Made by a program: the position numbers and the translations under genes. This document shows, one piece after another, positions 25,238 through 34,392 of a stretch of 56,693 bases of DNA. Numbering within the stretch: the stretch's first letter is position 1; each line of letters opens with the position of its first letter. The notes under the pieces are model-generated. The model saw only the letters and a list, made by a program, of their open reading frames with translations, searched no databases and was not told the origin of the DNA. This DNA comes from an uncultured Clostridia bacterium (GTDB taxonomy: Bacteria > Bacillota > Clostridia > TANB77 > CAG-508), in contig CALXBX010000026.1 in NCBI GenBank assembly GCA_944386655.1, forward strand, positions 1-56,693, in the 5' to 3' direction.

Positions 25238-26896
25238 TTAAGAAAATAATTTTATCTTTTTATTTAATTTCACACTTAGTTCTGTATTTTGTTTTAATTT
25301 TTCTTCTACTTTCCTCTCCAATATGTTTTCGTCATAAGATTCTATCGATAAAATTCCTTCTTTATATTTTATTTTTAAATAAATATTTTCCATTGTAATA
25401 ATTTTGCTAGCAAAAAGCTGTTGTAATATTAAATAGTTGGTTTCTTCTTCTTCACTTAGCTGTTCTAATACCTTTTTTTCGCAAGCTTTTTGAATACAAG
25501 CCTTTTGCAATTGTTTTCTTTGCTCTATTGCCAAATTGGTAGTCCCCATAAAGCCCTGTGGTGTTGGAATATAATAGCCATAACGTAATAAATAAATAAA
25601 ATCTGTTATTTGTTTTTTGGTTTCTAATTTTTCTAATTTTTTCTGCAAAGCCTCCATAAAAAGCTCTTGCCATTTTTCTAAAAGATGTTCTATATGAGGA
25701 TTTTCTTCTTCTATGCCAATTTCTTCCCAAAAGTTTTTTTCCTGTTCTAATTTTTTCTGATTTTCTACAAATTGCTTTGGTTCTATGGAATTATTTATTT
25801 GTTTAATTTCTTCCATACATTGTTTTCTTTCTTTTTCCAACCTATCTACTAAATGGCTAATACTAAAGATTTTTTCTTTATTGGGTAGTTTGCTATTTCT
25901 ACTAGTGTACTCTTCTCTTAGCAGAGTATCATCATTGATAATGGTATCCATTTGTCTAATTTTTTTAGCAATTTCTTTTTTCTCTTTTGTCTTATTTTCA
26001 ATATAAACTTCTTTATTTTGCATAGTATTTAAAATTTCTACTACTTTATGGTATTTTTCACTTAGCCTATTTTTTTCTTCTTGGTGGTCTTTTATAAAAA
26101 TTCCAATCCACAATTGATATAGCACTGTTAGCATTTGTTGCATTAGTTCTTCCCCATATTTTTCTTGCAAACGTTCTTTCATTTCCTGTAAATAATCAAT
26201 TGGCTCCTGTTCCATATAGATATTATCAAAATTTTTATTACTTAAAATGTTATTCACAGGCTTTTCTATATTCTCTTCCTCTTCTTCTGGCATAGTCTCT
26301 TCTTTATTTACCCATGCTCTCATAAAGGCTTCTCCTAATAAAATTAGCAAATCTTGATAAATAACATGATAGTATAAATTTCCCATTTCTTTGGTTACAA
26401 TATCCCATGACCAACCATTAAAATCACGAATAACTTCTACTTCATTCATAATAGAACCTTGTTTTAAAAATTCTGCTACAGAAGGAGCAATCGTTTCATA
26501 TTTTTCTAAAAAAGTATTTTCTTTTTGTGCCATAGAAAAAATTGCTTCTAACATTATTTTTTCATTTTGATAACTGATGATTTTCCCGTTTTCTTTATCT
26601 ACCAAAAAATTTTTACCTTGTAATATTTCGCATTCTTGTGTATAAGGTTTTACGAACTCAATTTTCTGACATTGTTCTTCTATAATTTGAATAATGTTTT
26701 TCACATACTCTTTTTTCGTTTCTACATTCTTTTTTACGGTTTCATAGTCAGTATAGGCATTTTCTATTTTATAAAGCATGTTTAAAAGAAGGTTTTTTAC
26801 ATCCTCCGAAAAAGCCTTCTTCTCTACTACTGCCTCTAATTCATTATTATAATTTCCTATCCTACTTATTTTGGAAAAAATATCTTCTTTCGCCAT
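25238..26896 (-). CDS. Uncharacterised coiled-coil protein
   Basis: 552 residues, not recognised. There is no signal peptide or membrane segment. The sequence is strongly helical, rich in Lys and Glu, with long coiled-coil-like stretches at about 255-385. A few conserved-looking aromatic patches occur, such as DFNGWSWDIVTKEMGNLYYHVIY (residues about 158-180) and YLLRYGYYIPTPQGFMGT (about 428-445). It is a full-length frame with an ATG start and sits 64 nt downstream of ftsK, so it may be co-transcribed with ftsK. Codon use matches the neighbours. A structural or adaptor role is possible, but nothing in the sequence fixes a function. Confidence 0.8.
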   Translation of the reverse strand: MAKEDIFSKISRIGNYNNELEAVVEKKAFSEDVKNLLLNMLYKIENAYTDYETVKKNVETKKEYVKNIIQIIEEQCQKIEFVKPYTQECEILQGKNFLVDKENGKIISYQNEKIMLEAIFSMAQKENTFLEKYETIAPSVAEFLKQGSIMNEVEVIRDFNGWSWDIVTKEMGNLYYHVIYQDLLILLGEAFMRAWVNKEETMPEEEEENIEKPVNNILSNKNFDNIYMEQEPIDYLQEMKERLQEKYGEELMQQMLTVLYQLWIGIFIKDHQEEKNRLSEKYHKVVEILNTMQNKEVYIENKTKEKKEIAKKIRQMDTIINDDTLLREEYTSRNSKLPNKEKIFSISHLVDRLEKERKQCMEEIKQINNSIEPKQFVENQKKLEQEKNFWEEIGIEEENPHIEHLLEKWQELFMEALQKKLEKLETKKQITDFIYLLRYGYYIPTPQGFMGTTNLAIEQRKQLQKACIQKACEKKVLEQLSEEEETNYLILQQLFASKIITMENIYLKIKYKEGILSIESYDENILERKVEEKLKQNTELSVKLNKKIKLFS

Positions 26897-26960
26897 TCTT
26901 TTTTCCTTTCTTTCGTAAGTTTTTGCATATTTGTTCTTTTTTATGCATTTTCTTTGGTTT

Positions 26961-29393
26961 TTATTCTTCTACTTCTTCTGGTGACGTAGCCATTTTTAAT
27001 TCGGCTAATCTTTCTTTTGTTAATAGTACTTCTCTTGGCTTGCTACCTTGGTAACCAGAGATTACGCCTCTTTCTTCCATCTGATCTATAATTCTTCCTG
27101 CTCTTGCATAGCCTACTTTAAATCTTCTTTGAATAAAGGAGGTAGAAGCTTGTCCTGTTTCTACTACTACATCAATGGCCTCCATTAATAATGGGTCTGT
27201 GTCATCTTCTTCCATACTTTCTGCTTCTAATTCTTTGTCTGATTTATTAGCATTTTCTATACTTTGTATAATATCTTCACTGTAACTTACTTCTCCGTTT
27301 GCTTTTAAGAAATCTACTATTTTTTCTACTTCTGCATCGGATACGAAAGCGCCTTGAATTCTAGTTGGCTTTGGTGCTCCAGATGGATAAAATAGCATAT
27401 CTCCTTTTCCTAATAATTTTTCTGCTCCCACCATATCTAAAATGGTTCTAGAATCTACTTGTGAAGATACAGCAAAAGATATTCTAGAAGGAATATTGGC
27501 TTTAATAATACCTGTAATAACATCTACTGAAGGTCTTTGTGTAGCTATTACTAAGTGCATTCCTGCTGCTCTTGCTTTTTGTGCTAAACGGCAAATAGAA
27601 TCTTCTACATCCTTTGCTGCTACCATCATTAAATCTGCAAGCTCATCTATAATAATGACAATCTGTGGTAATTTTCCCATTCCACCTTCTTTTGCTACTG
27701 CTTCGTTGTATCCTTTTAAATCTCTTACACCTTTTGCTGCGAAAGTAGCATATCTGTTTTCCATTTCTTGCACTGCCCAAGCAAGTGCTCCTGCTGCCTT
27801 TCTAGGGTCTGTTACTACTGGAATTAATAAGTGTGGTATTCCATTGTAAACCGATAGTTCTACCACTTTAGGATCTACCATTAATAGTTTTACTTCACTT
27901 GGTTTCGCTTTATAAATAATACTAGAGATTAATGTATTAATACATACACTTTTTCCAGAACCGGTAGCTCCTGCAATAAGCACGTGTGGCATTTTTGCAA
28001 TATCTGTTACTACTTCTTTTCCTGCTACATCTTTTCCTAAGGCAAATGCTAATTTTGATTTATGATTTTTAAAAGTATCTGTATCAATAATTTCTCTTAG
28101 ATGCACCACTTCGGTTTCTTTATTTGGTACTTCAATTCCTACTGCTTGTTTTCCTGGAATAGGTGCTTCAATTCTAATGGTTTCTGCTGCTAGATTTAGT
28201 GCAATATCATCAGCAAGGTTAGCAATTTTGCTAACGCGTACGCCTTCTGCTGGTTTCAACTCGTATCTAGTAATAGCTGGTCCTACGGATACATTTTCTA
28301 CTTTTGCAGAAACGCCAAAACTGTATAATGTTTTTTGTAATCTTGTTGCCGTATCTGTTACAGCTTTTTTTCCACCTTTTAATGTTCTTTTTTCTGGTTC
28401 ACTCAATATTTCAATTGGTGGAAATTCATAATTTTCATCTTCTACTGTCATGGTATGTTCTAGTGTTAATACTTCTTTTACCTTTTCTTCTTTTGTTTCT
28501 TGCTCTTGTTTAAAAAGGTTTGCCTCTATCGTATTAGGAGAGGACTTTTCTGGTTCTTTTTCCATTGCTAATGGTACAATATCTTCTTTATCGTGATGGT
28601 ATTTTTTTAGTTTAGAAGGCTTTTTCTCTTCTTCCTCTAAGCCACTTAAATTGATGGTTAACTGTTCTTCATCAATTTCCATTGCTTTTCTCTTTGCTTC
28701 TTCTTTTTCACGAAGTCTTCTTTCTCTCGCTGTTTCTTTATGTTCTACTTCCCCTTGTGTTTCTATCTCTTCTACTTGTTTTCTATTGTTTTTACTACGT
28801 TCTTTTCTCTCTTGCAATTTTTCCTCTGCTCTTTCTTCTCTTCTTGCTACCACTTTATCTACCATGTTGGAAATAATTTCAGATGGTTTTATTGCAAACA
28901 TAAAGATAAGTAGAATACACGCTACACCTATTGCTAATACAACAGTTCCCGATGTACCTAATAAATTGATAAGCGGAGAAGCAATAATCGTTCCAATAAC
29001 ACCTCCACCTATATCTCTTTCTCCTAAATAATAGGCCTGTTCTGCCATTGCTTGGTAATCCTCTGATTGTGTAATATTTCCTGTAGAAATTTGAAAAACG
29101 CTCATAACTACTGCTACACATAATAAAAAGATAGCATATTGTATTAATTTTGTATATAATTTATCTTTTCCATCATAAGCTAGGTAAATAGCAATAGCAA
29201 AAGTTCCTATAGGAATAATATATTTGATAATTCCCATAATGCCTCCTAGCATTGGGCTTAATGTCTCCCCTAAAAAGCCTGATTTTGTATAAATAAGTAC
29301 CATTAATAGAATGCTTAAAATAAGCATTCCTACTACTGCTACATCTATATTTATTTTAGATTGTTTCTTTCTTCCTCTTTTTCCTTTCGCCAT
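26961..29393 (-). CDS. ftsK: DNA translocase FtsK/SpoIIIE
   Basis: 810 residues. Four to five membrane segments lie in the first 175 residues, then a charged linker (about 185-330), then the motor: an alpha/beta domain with [18 protein letters not shown], Walker [12 protein letters not shown] (about 475), Walker [16 protein letters not shown] and the conserved [12 protein letters not shown]. The C-terminal gamma winged helix (about 735-800, [19 protein letters not shown]) reads KOPS/SRS-like sequences. It pumps chromosomal DNA through the septum during division or sporulation. Whether it is the FtsK or SpoIIIE paralogue cannot be told here. A sigma-A promoter lies at 29434-29462. Confidence 0.95.
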   Translation of the reverse strand: MAKGKRGRKKQSKINIDVAVVGMLILSILLMVLIYTKSGFLGETLSPMLGGIMGIIKYIIPIGTFAIAIYLAYDGKDKLYTKLIQYAIFLLCVAVVMSVFQISTGNITQSEDYQAMAEQAYYLGERDIGGGVIGTIIASPLINLLGTSGTVVLAIGVACILLIFMFAIKPSEIISNMVDKVVARREERAEEKLQERKERSKNNRKQVEEIETQGEVEHKETARERRLREKEEAKRKAMEIDEEQLTINLSGLEEEEKKPSKLKKYHHDKEDIVPLAMEKEPEKSSPNTIEANLFKQEQETKEEKVKEVLTLEHTMTVEDENYEFPPIEILSEPEKRTLKGGKKAVTDTATRLQKTLYSFGVSAKVENVSVGPAITRYELKPAEGVRVSKIANLADDIALNLAAETIRIEAPIPGKQAVGIEVPNKETEVVHLREIIDTDTFKNHKSKLAFALGKDVAGKEVVTDIAKMPHVLIAGATGSGKSVCINTLISSIIYKAKPSEVKLLMVDPKVVELSVYNGIPHLLIPVVTDPRKAAGALAWAVQEMENRYATFAAKGVRDLKGYNEAVAKEGGMGKLPQIVIIIDELADLMMVAAKDVEDSICRLAQKARAAGMHLVIATQRPSVDVITGIIKANIPSRISFAVSSQVDSRTILDMVGAEKLLGKGDMLFYPSGAPKPTRIQGAFVSDAEVEKIVDFLKANGEVSYSEDIIQSIENANKSDKELEAESMEEDDTDPLLMEAIDVVVETGQASTSFIQRRFKVGYARAGRIIDQMEERGVISGYQGSKPREVLLTKERLAELKMATSPEEVEE

Positions 29394-29433
29394 GGTCTTT
29401 TCTCTCCTGTCTATCTCCTTATTTTACATCTTC

Positions 29434-29462
29434 ATTCTATCATTCTCCTTTTTCTTTTGCAA
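29434..29462 (-). promoter_or_regulatory. Sigma-A-type promoter of ftsK
   Basis: On the minus strand TTGCAA, a 17-bp spacer, and TAGAAT end 41 nt before the ATG at 29393. Spacing is ideal; both boxes deviate by two or fewer bases from consensus. Confidence 0.55.
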
Positions 29463-29490
29463 CTATTTCAAACAAATTTTTTGAACTTTA

Positions 29491-29558
29491 AAAAAAGCAT
29501 ATAAAATATGTTAAACGGTTTATCAATAAAACAAATTTAACATTCATATGCTTTTTTA
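29491..29558. terminator. Long imperfect hairpin upstream of ftsK
   Basis: AAAAAAGCATAT and ATATGCTTTTTT form the outer 12-bp stem, with a second inner pairing TGTTAAA/TTTAACA. The structure is flanked by A- and T-tracts on both strands, so it could end transcripts in either direction, isolating ftsK from the small-RNA locus next to it. Confidence 0.6.
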
Positions 29559-29604
29559 TAATAACATCAAAAAAGTATATTTAAAAAATTATCAAATTCT
29601 TCAT

Positions 29605-29633
29605 TTGACAAATTTAGATTTTCATAGTAAAAT
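29605..29633 (+). promoter_or_regulatory. Consensus promoter of the antisense-type small RNA
   Basis: TTGACA, a 17-bp spacer and TAAAAT. The predicted start is near 29640-29641, at the beginning of the structured RNA. This is one of the two best promoters in the window. Confidence 0.75.
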
Positions 29634-29640
29634 ATAAACA

Positions 29641-29725
29641 GGAAACGGAGAAACCACAAAAGTGGTTTGCCGTATTGATATGAAAAAGCACATCGGCAAC
29701 GGTCAAATTACAGATGTGTTTTTTT
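29641..29725 (+). ncRNA. Antitoxin-like small RNA of a type I toxin-antitoxin locus
   Basis: An ~85-nt RNA defined by a consensus promoter and a terminator. It begins GGAAACGGAG, folds AAACCAC/GUGGUUU with loop AAAA, and ends with the stem GCACAUC/GAUGUG followed by seven U. An alternative pairing UUGCCG/CGGCAA is possible. The terminator also works on the minus strand, so it is shared with a convergent frame encoding a hydrophobic peptide (29731-29805). This arrangement, and the GUGGUUU hairpin beside a small membrane-peptide gene, is that of Firmicutes Fst/TxpA-type or holin-like toxin loci. The toxin partner is defective here. Confidence 0.65.
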
Positions 29726-29730
29726 ATTGG

Positions 29731-29805
29731 TTATTTTTGTTTGCTAATAATTACTACTAGTGCAATAATTAAGGCAAACGCAATGATAGTTACTGATAAA
29801 CAATA
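29731..29805 (-). pseudogene. Relic of a small hydrophobic type I toxin (no start codon)
   Basis: The frame reads VTIIAFALIIALVVVIIS followed by KQK and a stop: a single membrane helix with a basic tail, the hallmark of Firmicutes Fst/holin-like toxins. In-frame codons upstream run TAT TGT TTA TCA after a TAG, with no ATG, GTG or TTG and no ribosome binding site. A well-placed promoter (29805-29833) would start transcription almost at the frame. I infer a decayed toxin gene; a non-standard start cannot be excluded. Confidence 0.5.
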
Positions 29806-29833
29806 CTATAACGTATTTATTTATAAAAAGCAA
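29805..29833 (-). promoter_or_regulatory. Promoter of the toxin-like transcript
   Basis: On the minus strand TTGCTT, a 17-bp spacer and TATAGT. The predicted start lies at about 29798, convergent with the small RNA at 29641-29725, so the two transcripts would overlap through the shared terminator region. Confidence 0.5.
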
Positions 29834-29869
29834 GTAAATATAATTAAATATTCCATTTTTTATAAAAAT

Positions 29870-29896
29870 GAACTTTAAGGAACGTCCCTAAAGTTC
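29870..29896 (-). terminator. Dispersed palindrome (copy 2) acting as terminator
   Basis: GAACTTTAGGGACGT pairs with the following TCCTTAAAGTTC on the minus strand and is followed by ATTTTTAT. It lies 9 nt after the stop of the 29905 gene, a good terminator position. The same palindrome occurs at 4188-4213 and 52966-52992. Confidence 0.65.
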
Positions 29897-29904
29897 AGTG
29901 ATTT

Positions 29905-30342
29905 CTATTTTAATTCTTTTCTATTATTTTGAATGGTATCTAAAGCTCCTTGTAGAGCAGCTTCTACATTTTGAAGAATACTATCTGCATATTCTTTTGT
30001 TCCTTTTGAAATTTCTCTTGACATTTCATTAGCTGTTTCTATAATTTCTGCTTTTTGCTCATATGCTTTTCTTGTAATTTCATGCTCATCTATCATAGAA
30101 ATAATTCTATTTTCTGCTTCTTTCACGATATCATCTGCTTCTTTTTGTGCTTCTACTAATATACGTTGTCTTTCTTCTTTTACCCATTTTGCTTGTTTTA
30201 GTTCATCTGGCAATTTAATTCTCATTTCTTTAATTAAATCTAATAATTCTTCTTTATCTACCATTGCCTTACCACTAAAAGGCAAATTTTTACTATTTTC
30301 TAGCATTTCCTCCATTGTTTCTAATAATGTAAATATTTCCAT
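29905..30342 (-). CDS. Small coiled-coil protein downstream of rsmD (ATPase-stalk-like)
   Basis: 145 residues, almost entirely helical and charged. It starts MEIFTLLETMEEMLENSKNL and contains KEERQRILVEAQKEADDIV, a heptad pattern like that of F-type ATPase b-subunits or V-type E-subunits. That likeness probably reflects coiled-coil composition only. There is no membrane segment. It begins 7 nt after the rsmD stop and so is in the same operon, a pairing I recall from many clostridia. Function unknown. A terminator follows at 29870-29896. Confidence 0.8.
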   Translation of the reverse strand: MEIFTLLETMEEMLENSKNLPFSGKAMVDKEELLDLIKEMRIKLPDELKQAKWVKEERQRILVEAQKEADDIVKEAENRIISMIDEHEITRKAYEQKAEIIETANEMSREISKGTKEYADSILQNVEAALQGALDTIQNNRKELK

Positions 30343-30348
30343 TTATGT

Positions 30349-30903
30349 TTAGCCCCTTTCTACTAAGAATAGCAGTTTTACTCTTCCATATTTCCTTATA
30401 TCTTTTACTTCTATATTTATCTTTTCTAGTTCTTGTATTTCTCTTTTTTCATCATCTGTCTCTATTACAATGATTCCATCTTTGGCTAACAACTTTTCTT
30501 CTGCTATTCTCTCTACTGCCTCTACTGCTATATTGAAACGATAAGGAGGATCTAAAAAAATAATATTAAATACTTCTCCTCTCATTTCTTGTAAACATTT
30601 TCTATAATCTTTTTGCAATATAAGTGCTTTTGATTCCAAATGCGTTTTTTGAATATTACTCCTCACTTTTTGTATTGCCTCATGAGATTTTTCACAAAAC
30701 ACACAATGCTTTGCTCCCCTACTTAGAGCTTCTATTCCCAAAGCACCGCTACCAGCAAATAAATCTAACACCTTTGCGTCTTGTATATATGGTTGTATAA
30801 TATTAAACAAAGCTTCTTTTACTCTATCTAATGTTGGTCTTGTGGATAAACTATCTATAGACTCTAATTTTGTTCCCTTTGCCATTCCACTAATTACTCT
30901 CAC
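30349..30903 (-). CDS. rsmD: 16S rRNA (guanine966-N2)-methyltransferase RsmD
   Basis: 184 residues if started at the GTG at 30903 (VRVISGMAKGTKLES), which has AAGGGG nine nt upstream and gives the standard N-terminus. A longer frame from 31017 adds 38 poorly conserved residues. Motifs: RPTLDRVKEALFNII (about 20-34), VLDLFAGSGALGIEALSRGA (about 45-64, SAM binding) and NIIFLDPPY (about 115, the N6/N2-guanine methyltransferase DPPY motif). It methylates G966 of 16S rRNA in the 30S subunit. It is followed directly by the coiled-coil gene at 29905. Confidence 0.93.
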   Translation of the reverse strand: MRVISGMAKGTKLESIDSLSTRPTLDRVKEALFNIIQPYIQDAKVLDLFAGSGALGIEALSRGAKHCVFCEKSHEAIQKVRSNIQKTHLESKALILQKDYRKCLQEMRGEVFNIIFLDPPYRFNIAVEAVERIAEEKLLAKDGIIVIETDDEKREIQELEKINIEVKDIRKYGRVKLLFLVERG

Positions 30904-31082
30904 TTGCAATAGCCCCTTATATTGATATATTATTATTTTATCTATTTTTGTCGATATGTCAAGCATGTTTACGCAAATGTAATATAGTTTTAACAATTCT
31001 GTAACACTTTCATACACTTGTAATAAACATAGATATTATACACTATTAGCTATCATTTTGCAATATGTTAACTTACTTTTCA

Positions 31083-31122
31083 GAAAAAAAGAAATGTCAG
31101 AAGTCTTCTCTGGCATTTCTTT
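31083..31122 (-). terminator. Intrinsic terminator after divIVA
   Basis: On the minus strand AAAGAAATGCCAGA and TCTGACATTTCTTT form a 14-bp stem (one G-U), followed by TTTTTTC. It starts 4 nt after the stop of the DivIVA gene. Confidence 0.9.
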
Positions 31123-31126
31123 TGTT

Positions 31127-31588
31127 TTAATTTTCTTCTTTATTAATATCTTTTATTAATTCTAGCTGTGAAATCAATAAAGATTCCATTTTTGCTTTAT
31201 ATACTTCAAATTGCTGCTTAATATCTTCTAATTCTTTCTTTTTCATTAAAATTTCTTGTCCTAAATCATCTACAGATTTTCTAGCATTTCCTTCTGCTTC
31301 TTTTATAATCTGTTCTGCTTGTTGTCTTGCCACTTCTTTTACTTCTTCTGCTGTAGATTGTGCCATCATTAAAGTATTTTGAAGGGTGTCTTCGATGGTT
31401 TTATAATGTAATAAGCTTTTTTCTAGTTCGTCTACTCTTGTTTTTAATTCTGAACTTTGTTTATAGGCTTTTTCATAATCTACTGTTAAATCATCTAAAA
31501 ATTCATCTACTTCTTCTACACTATACCCATTCATCATTTGTTTTGAAAATTTTTTGTTTTCAATATCTAAAGGTGTTAACATATCCAT
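31127..31588 (-). CDS. divIVA: DivIVA domain protein
   Basis: 153 residues. The N-terminal segment LTPLDIENKKFSKQMMNGYS followed by VEEVDEFLDDL is the DivIVA lipid-binding domain, which targets curved membrane at poles and septum. The rest is a continuous coiled coil. The protein is somewhat short but complete. It lies 33 nt after sepF, a typical division-gene neighbourhood, and is followed by a strong terminator. It probably marks the division site or poles and recruits partners. Start could also be the second Met two codons in. Confidence 0.92.
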   Translation of the reverse strand: MDMLTPLDIENKKFSKQMMNGYSVEEVDEFLDDLTVDYEKAYKQSSELKTRVDELEKSLLHYKTIEDTLQNTLMMAQSTAEEVKEVARQQAEQIIKEAEGNARKSVDDLGQEILMKKKELEDIKQQFEVYKAKMESLLISQLELIKDINKEEN

Positions 31589-31621
31589 TCCTCCAAATTA
31601 AAAGCTTCTACTAGTTTGTAT

Positions 31622-32107
31622 TTAGTTATTTCCATTATTATTTCTTAGCCATGATACACTAAGTCTGTTTTTGATTTCTTCTCTTGCCATTTCATTTGTA
31701 ATTTCATAGTTATATGGCGCAATTAAGAAAATAGAATTAGACACTTTTTGAATATGTCCATCTAATGCATGCACAGCTCCACTTACTACATCTACAATAC
31801 GTCTTGCTATATCTTTATTAACGTATTCTAAATTTACAATAACGGATTTTTTCTCTTTTAATAAATCACAAATTCCCTCTGATTGTTCAAAACTTGTAGG
31901 TTGTGATATTACCATTTTAATAGACTGTGTTTGTGGCATACTTACCACTTTACTATTTCCACGTCTATTCCAAAAATTTTTATTTTCTTCTCCCTCTTCT
32001 TCTGTATTTTCTTGTTCTTCTTCATATGCTTCTTCTTCATCGTATGCTTCCTCTGCTGTATCCATTCCTAATAAATCTAACACTTTATTCACGATTGCTC
32101 CTGACAT
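31622..32107 (-). CDS. sepF: Cell division protein SepF
   Basis: 161 residues. An N-terminal amphipathic segment (SGAIVNKVLDLLGMD) would anchor it to the membrane. An acidic linker (about 17-45) follows, then the SepF core with FEQSEGICDLLKEKKSVIVN (about 73-92), GAVHALDGHIQKVSNSIFLIAP (about 113-134) and a C-terminal helix. SepF polymerises into rings, bundles FtsZ and tethers it to the membrane. Downstream divIVA supports a division role. FtsZ itself is not in this window. Ribosome binding site AGGAGG lies 5-10 nt upstream. Confidence 0.93.
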   Translation of the reverse strand: MSGAIVNKVLDLLGMDTAEEAYDEEEAYEEEQENTEEEGEENKNFWNRRGNSKVVSMPQTQSIKMVISQPTSFEQSEGICDLLKEKKSVIVNLEYVNKDIARRIVDVVSGAVHALDGHIQKVSNSIFLIAPYNYEITNEMAREEIKNRLSVSWLRNNNGNN

Positions 32108-32229
32108 GTTAAAACCTCCTATATTGTCCTTAGTATTTTTACATAAGTATCTAACTTTTTTGCTTTATTGTCAATACTTTTTTGTATTGTCATCATAATT
32201 TAATATTTTTGTAATATTTTTGTAATATT

Positions 32230-33456
32230 TTAAAGTACTATTTCATCATATAAAGCAATTTTACTTCTGTTTTCTATTTCTTTCTCGCTAACTCCCTTTT
32301 CTGTTAATTCCTGACTATTCGTGTAATTAGCAATAATCGCATATTGACTATTTTCTTTCAAAACTTTTACATATATTTTTTTATCATCATATCCTGCTCT
32401 TCTACGTACCACATATGCCAAATCTTCATTTTCCCATTTGATGGCTTCATTTGGTACTTTTAGTCCATCTGCACTCCACCAAATAATATCTAAAGATATT
32501 TTTCGATAGCTCACTAACTCTTCTACATAAGTTTCTATTTTAAATACAAATACACTTTCCTCTTCATTTTCCTTAGCTATATATTCAATGCTAGCTTCTA
32601 CTTCATTTGCATTAGATAAACGCAAAGAAACTGTATCTCCTATTTCTGCTTGTTTAGAAACATCGCTACTTAGTATACAAGCTATATAACAAGAAAAATT
32701 GTCAATTATTTTTCCGCTTTCTTCACTAGTAGAAACAATGCCCCCTGTTTTTAGAGAAAGCCCCTCTAAAAATTCTTTACTTAAAGACCCAAAATTATCC
32801 GGTGTTAATGTTTCTTCCAGTCCATCTACTCTATAAGATACAATTCCTGAACTTGGTGCATTTACGTATTCTGAACCACTATTTAATTGATTTTCATAAG
32901 TACTTCTTTCTTCAATTAAACTTTTTAAATAGGAACCTGATGGGCTTAATTCCCCTGCTATTTTTGCTTTTTTTGTGATAGCACTATTAATATCTCTTTT
33001 ATATTCTTTAATTTTTTGCAAATCACTTAACTCGTACACATCATCTAATTTTTCAGCAATATTGGTTTCTAAAATTTTCACATCTGCTGGAAAAAGATTA
33101 TTTTCACTGTCCCATGCTTCTGCAATTTTGGTATCCAATTCTTCAATCTTTTGTACTAACTGTTCTTCTCCATTTGTATAATAACGAAATACAGCTTCTC
33201 CTTTTGCTACTTTTTCTCCTTCTGTTTTTATTTGTTCCATTCCGTTTTTATAATTTTCTCCTCGAATAACAGTTTCTTCTCGAATAATGTATCCTTGTGT
33301 ACTTTCTTCTTCTGATAAGCTTCCATTTTCTATTAAAAATGTATCTGTTGGATTTTGAAATAATTGATAAGTAATATAAGCAATATAGATAAAAATAGCA
33401 ATGGCTATTACTATAATAGCTCCCTTTTTCCATTTATCCTTTATTTCTTTCTTCAC
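32230..33456 (-). CDS. HlyD-like membrane-fusion adaptor protein
   Basis: 408 residues. An N-terminal anchor helix (about 13-32, AIIVIAIAIFIYIAYITYQL) is followed by a barrel-sandwich segment beginning ESTQGYIIREETVI. A coiled-coil hairpin (about 95-195) follows, then SGIVSYRVDGLEETLTP, the second half of the lipoyl-like fold. This is the architecture of HlyD/RND adaptors, here on the outside of a Gram-positive membrane. No ABC or RND partner is adjacent; it lies between miaA and sepF. A role with the division or envelope machinery is possible but unproven. Its start overlaps the end of miaA by 23 nt. Confidence 0.8.
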   Translation of the reverse strand: MKKEIKDKWKKGAIIVIAIAIFIYIAYITYQLFQNPTDTFLIENGSLSEEESTQGYIIREETVIRGENYKNGMEQIKTEGEKVAKGEAVFRYYTNGEEQLVQKIEELDTKIAEAWDSENNLFPADVKILETNIAEKLDDVYELSDLQKIKEYKRDINSAITKKAKIAGELSPSGSYLKSLIEERSTYENQLNSGSEYVNAPSSGIVSYRVDGLEETLTPDNFGSLSKEFLEGLSLKTGGIVSTSEESGKIIDNFSCYIACILSSDVSKQAEIGDTVSLRLSNANEVEASIEYIAKENEEESVFVFKIETYVEELVSYRKISLDIIWWSADGLKVPNEAIKWENEDLAYVVRRRAGYDDKKIYVKVLKENSQYAIIANYTNSQELTEKGVSEKEIENRSKIALYDEIVL

Positions 33457-34375
33457 TCCTTATAACCTCCCATATGGTGCGAATATTATCCTCCATCTTA
33501 TTTTCTCCCGCAAGCCAAATAACTTGTTTATTTTTTCTAAACCACGTTAATTGCCTTTTGGCATATCTACGTGTTTCCATTTTTATTTTTTCTATCATTT
33601 CTTCTTTTGTTAATTTTTTTTCTAAATATTCCACTACTTCCTTATATCCCAAAGCCTGCATTGCTGTAGGGAAATAGCTATATTTTTTCCAAATACTTTC
33701 TACTTCTTCTATTAGTCCCTGCTCTATCATTTGATCCACTCTTTGGTTAATTCTTTCATATAAAGTTTGTCTTTCCCATGTTAAAGCAAATACTTTATAA
33801 TTATATTCTGGCGGATTTTTCCTAGATTCTTTTTCTAATTCTGTTTTTGTTTTTCCTGTAGTGTGATAGATTTCCAATATACGTATAATCCTTTTTTTAT
33901 CTGTTCTACTAATTTTATGAGCCGCTTCTGCATCAATTTTTTCTGCTCTTTTATATAGTTCTTCAAGCCCTATTGTTTCTGCCTCTTCTTCTAGCTTTTT
34001 TCTATAAGTTAAATCTGTTTTTTGCTCTTTGTAGTCTATTTCATATACTAAAGCATCTATATATAAACCAGTTCCACCTACTACAATGGGAACTTTTCCT
34101 TTTTCTAGAATTTCTTTAATTGCCCTTTTTGCTTCTTTTTTATAGTCTGCCACACTAAATCTTTCATCTGGATTTACAAAGTCCATCACATAATGCTTTA
34201 TTCCTTGCATTTCTTTACTGGTAACCTTTGCTGTTCCAATATTCATTTCCTTATAAATTTGCATAGAATCCGCACAAACAATCTCTCCATTTATTTGTTT
34301 GGCAAGTTCTATGGAAAGACTTGTTTTTCCAGAAGCTGTAGGACCTTCTATCACTATTACAATTGGTTTTTCCAT
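33434..34375 (-). CDS. miaA: tRNA dimethylallyltransferase MiaA
   Basis: 313 residues, normal length. It has the P-loop GPTASGKTSLSIELA (about 10-24), DSMQIYKEMNIGTAK (about 36-50, tRNA A37 recognition), VVGGTGLYIDAL (about 98-109) and KRIIRILEIYHTTG (about 160-173). It transfers an isopentenyl group to A37 of tRNAs reading UNN codons. In many Bacillota miaA follows mutL; here a small membrane protein gene lies between them (spacing 17 nt). It overlaps the HlyD-like gene at its 3' end. Confidence 0.96.
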   Translation of the reverse strand: MEKPIVIVIEGPTASGKTSLSIELAKQINGEIVCADSMQIYKEMNIGTAKVTSKEMQGIKHYVMDFVNPDERFSVADYKKEAKRAIKEILEKGKVPIVVGGTGLYIDALVYEIDYKEQKTDLTYRKKLEEEAETIGLEELYKRAEKIDAEAAHKISRTDKKRIIRILEIYHTTGKTKTELEKESRKNPPEYNYKVFALTWERQTLYERINQRVDQMIEQGLIEEVESIWKKYSYFPTAMQALGYKEVVEYLEKKLTKEEMIEKIKMETRRYAKRQLTWFRKNKQVIWLAGENKMEDNIRTIWEVIRSEERNKG

Positions 34376-34392
34376 GCTGTTTCCTTTCTTTT

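Noticed and set aside
29641-29725. Riboswitch for a plus-strand gene
   Set aside because: No plus-strand gene follows within several kilobases, and the convergent toxin-like frame gives a better explanation.
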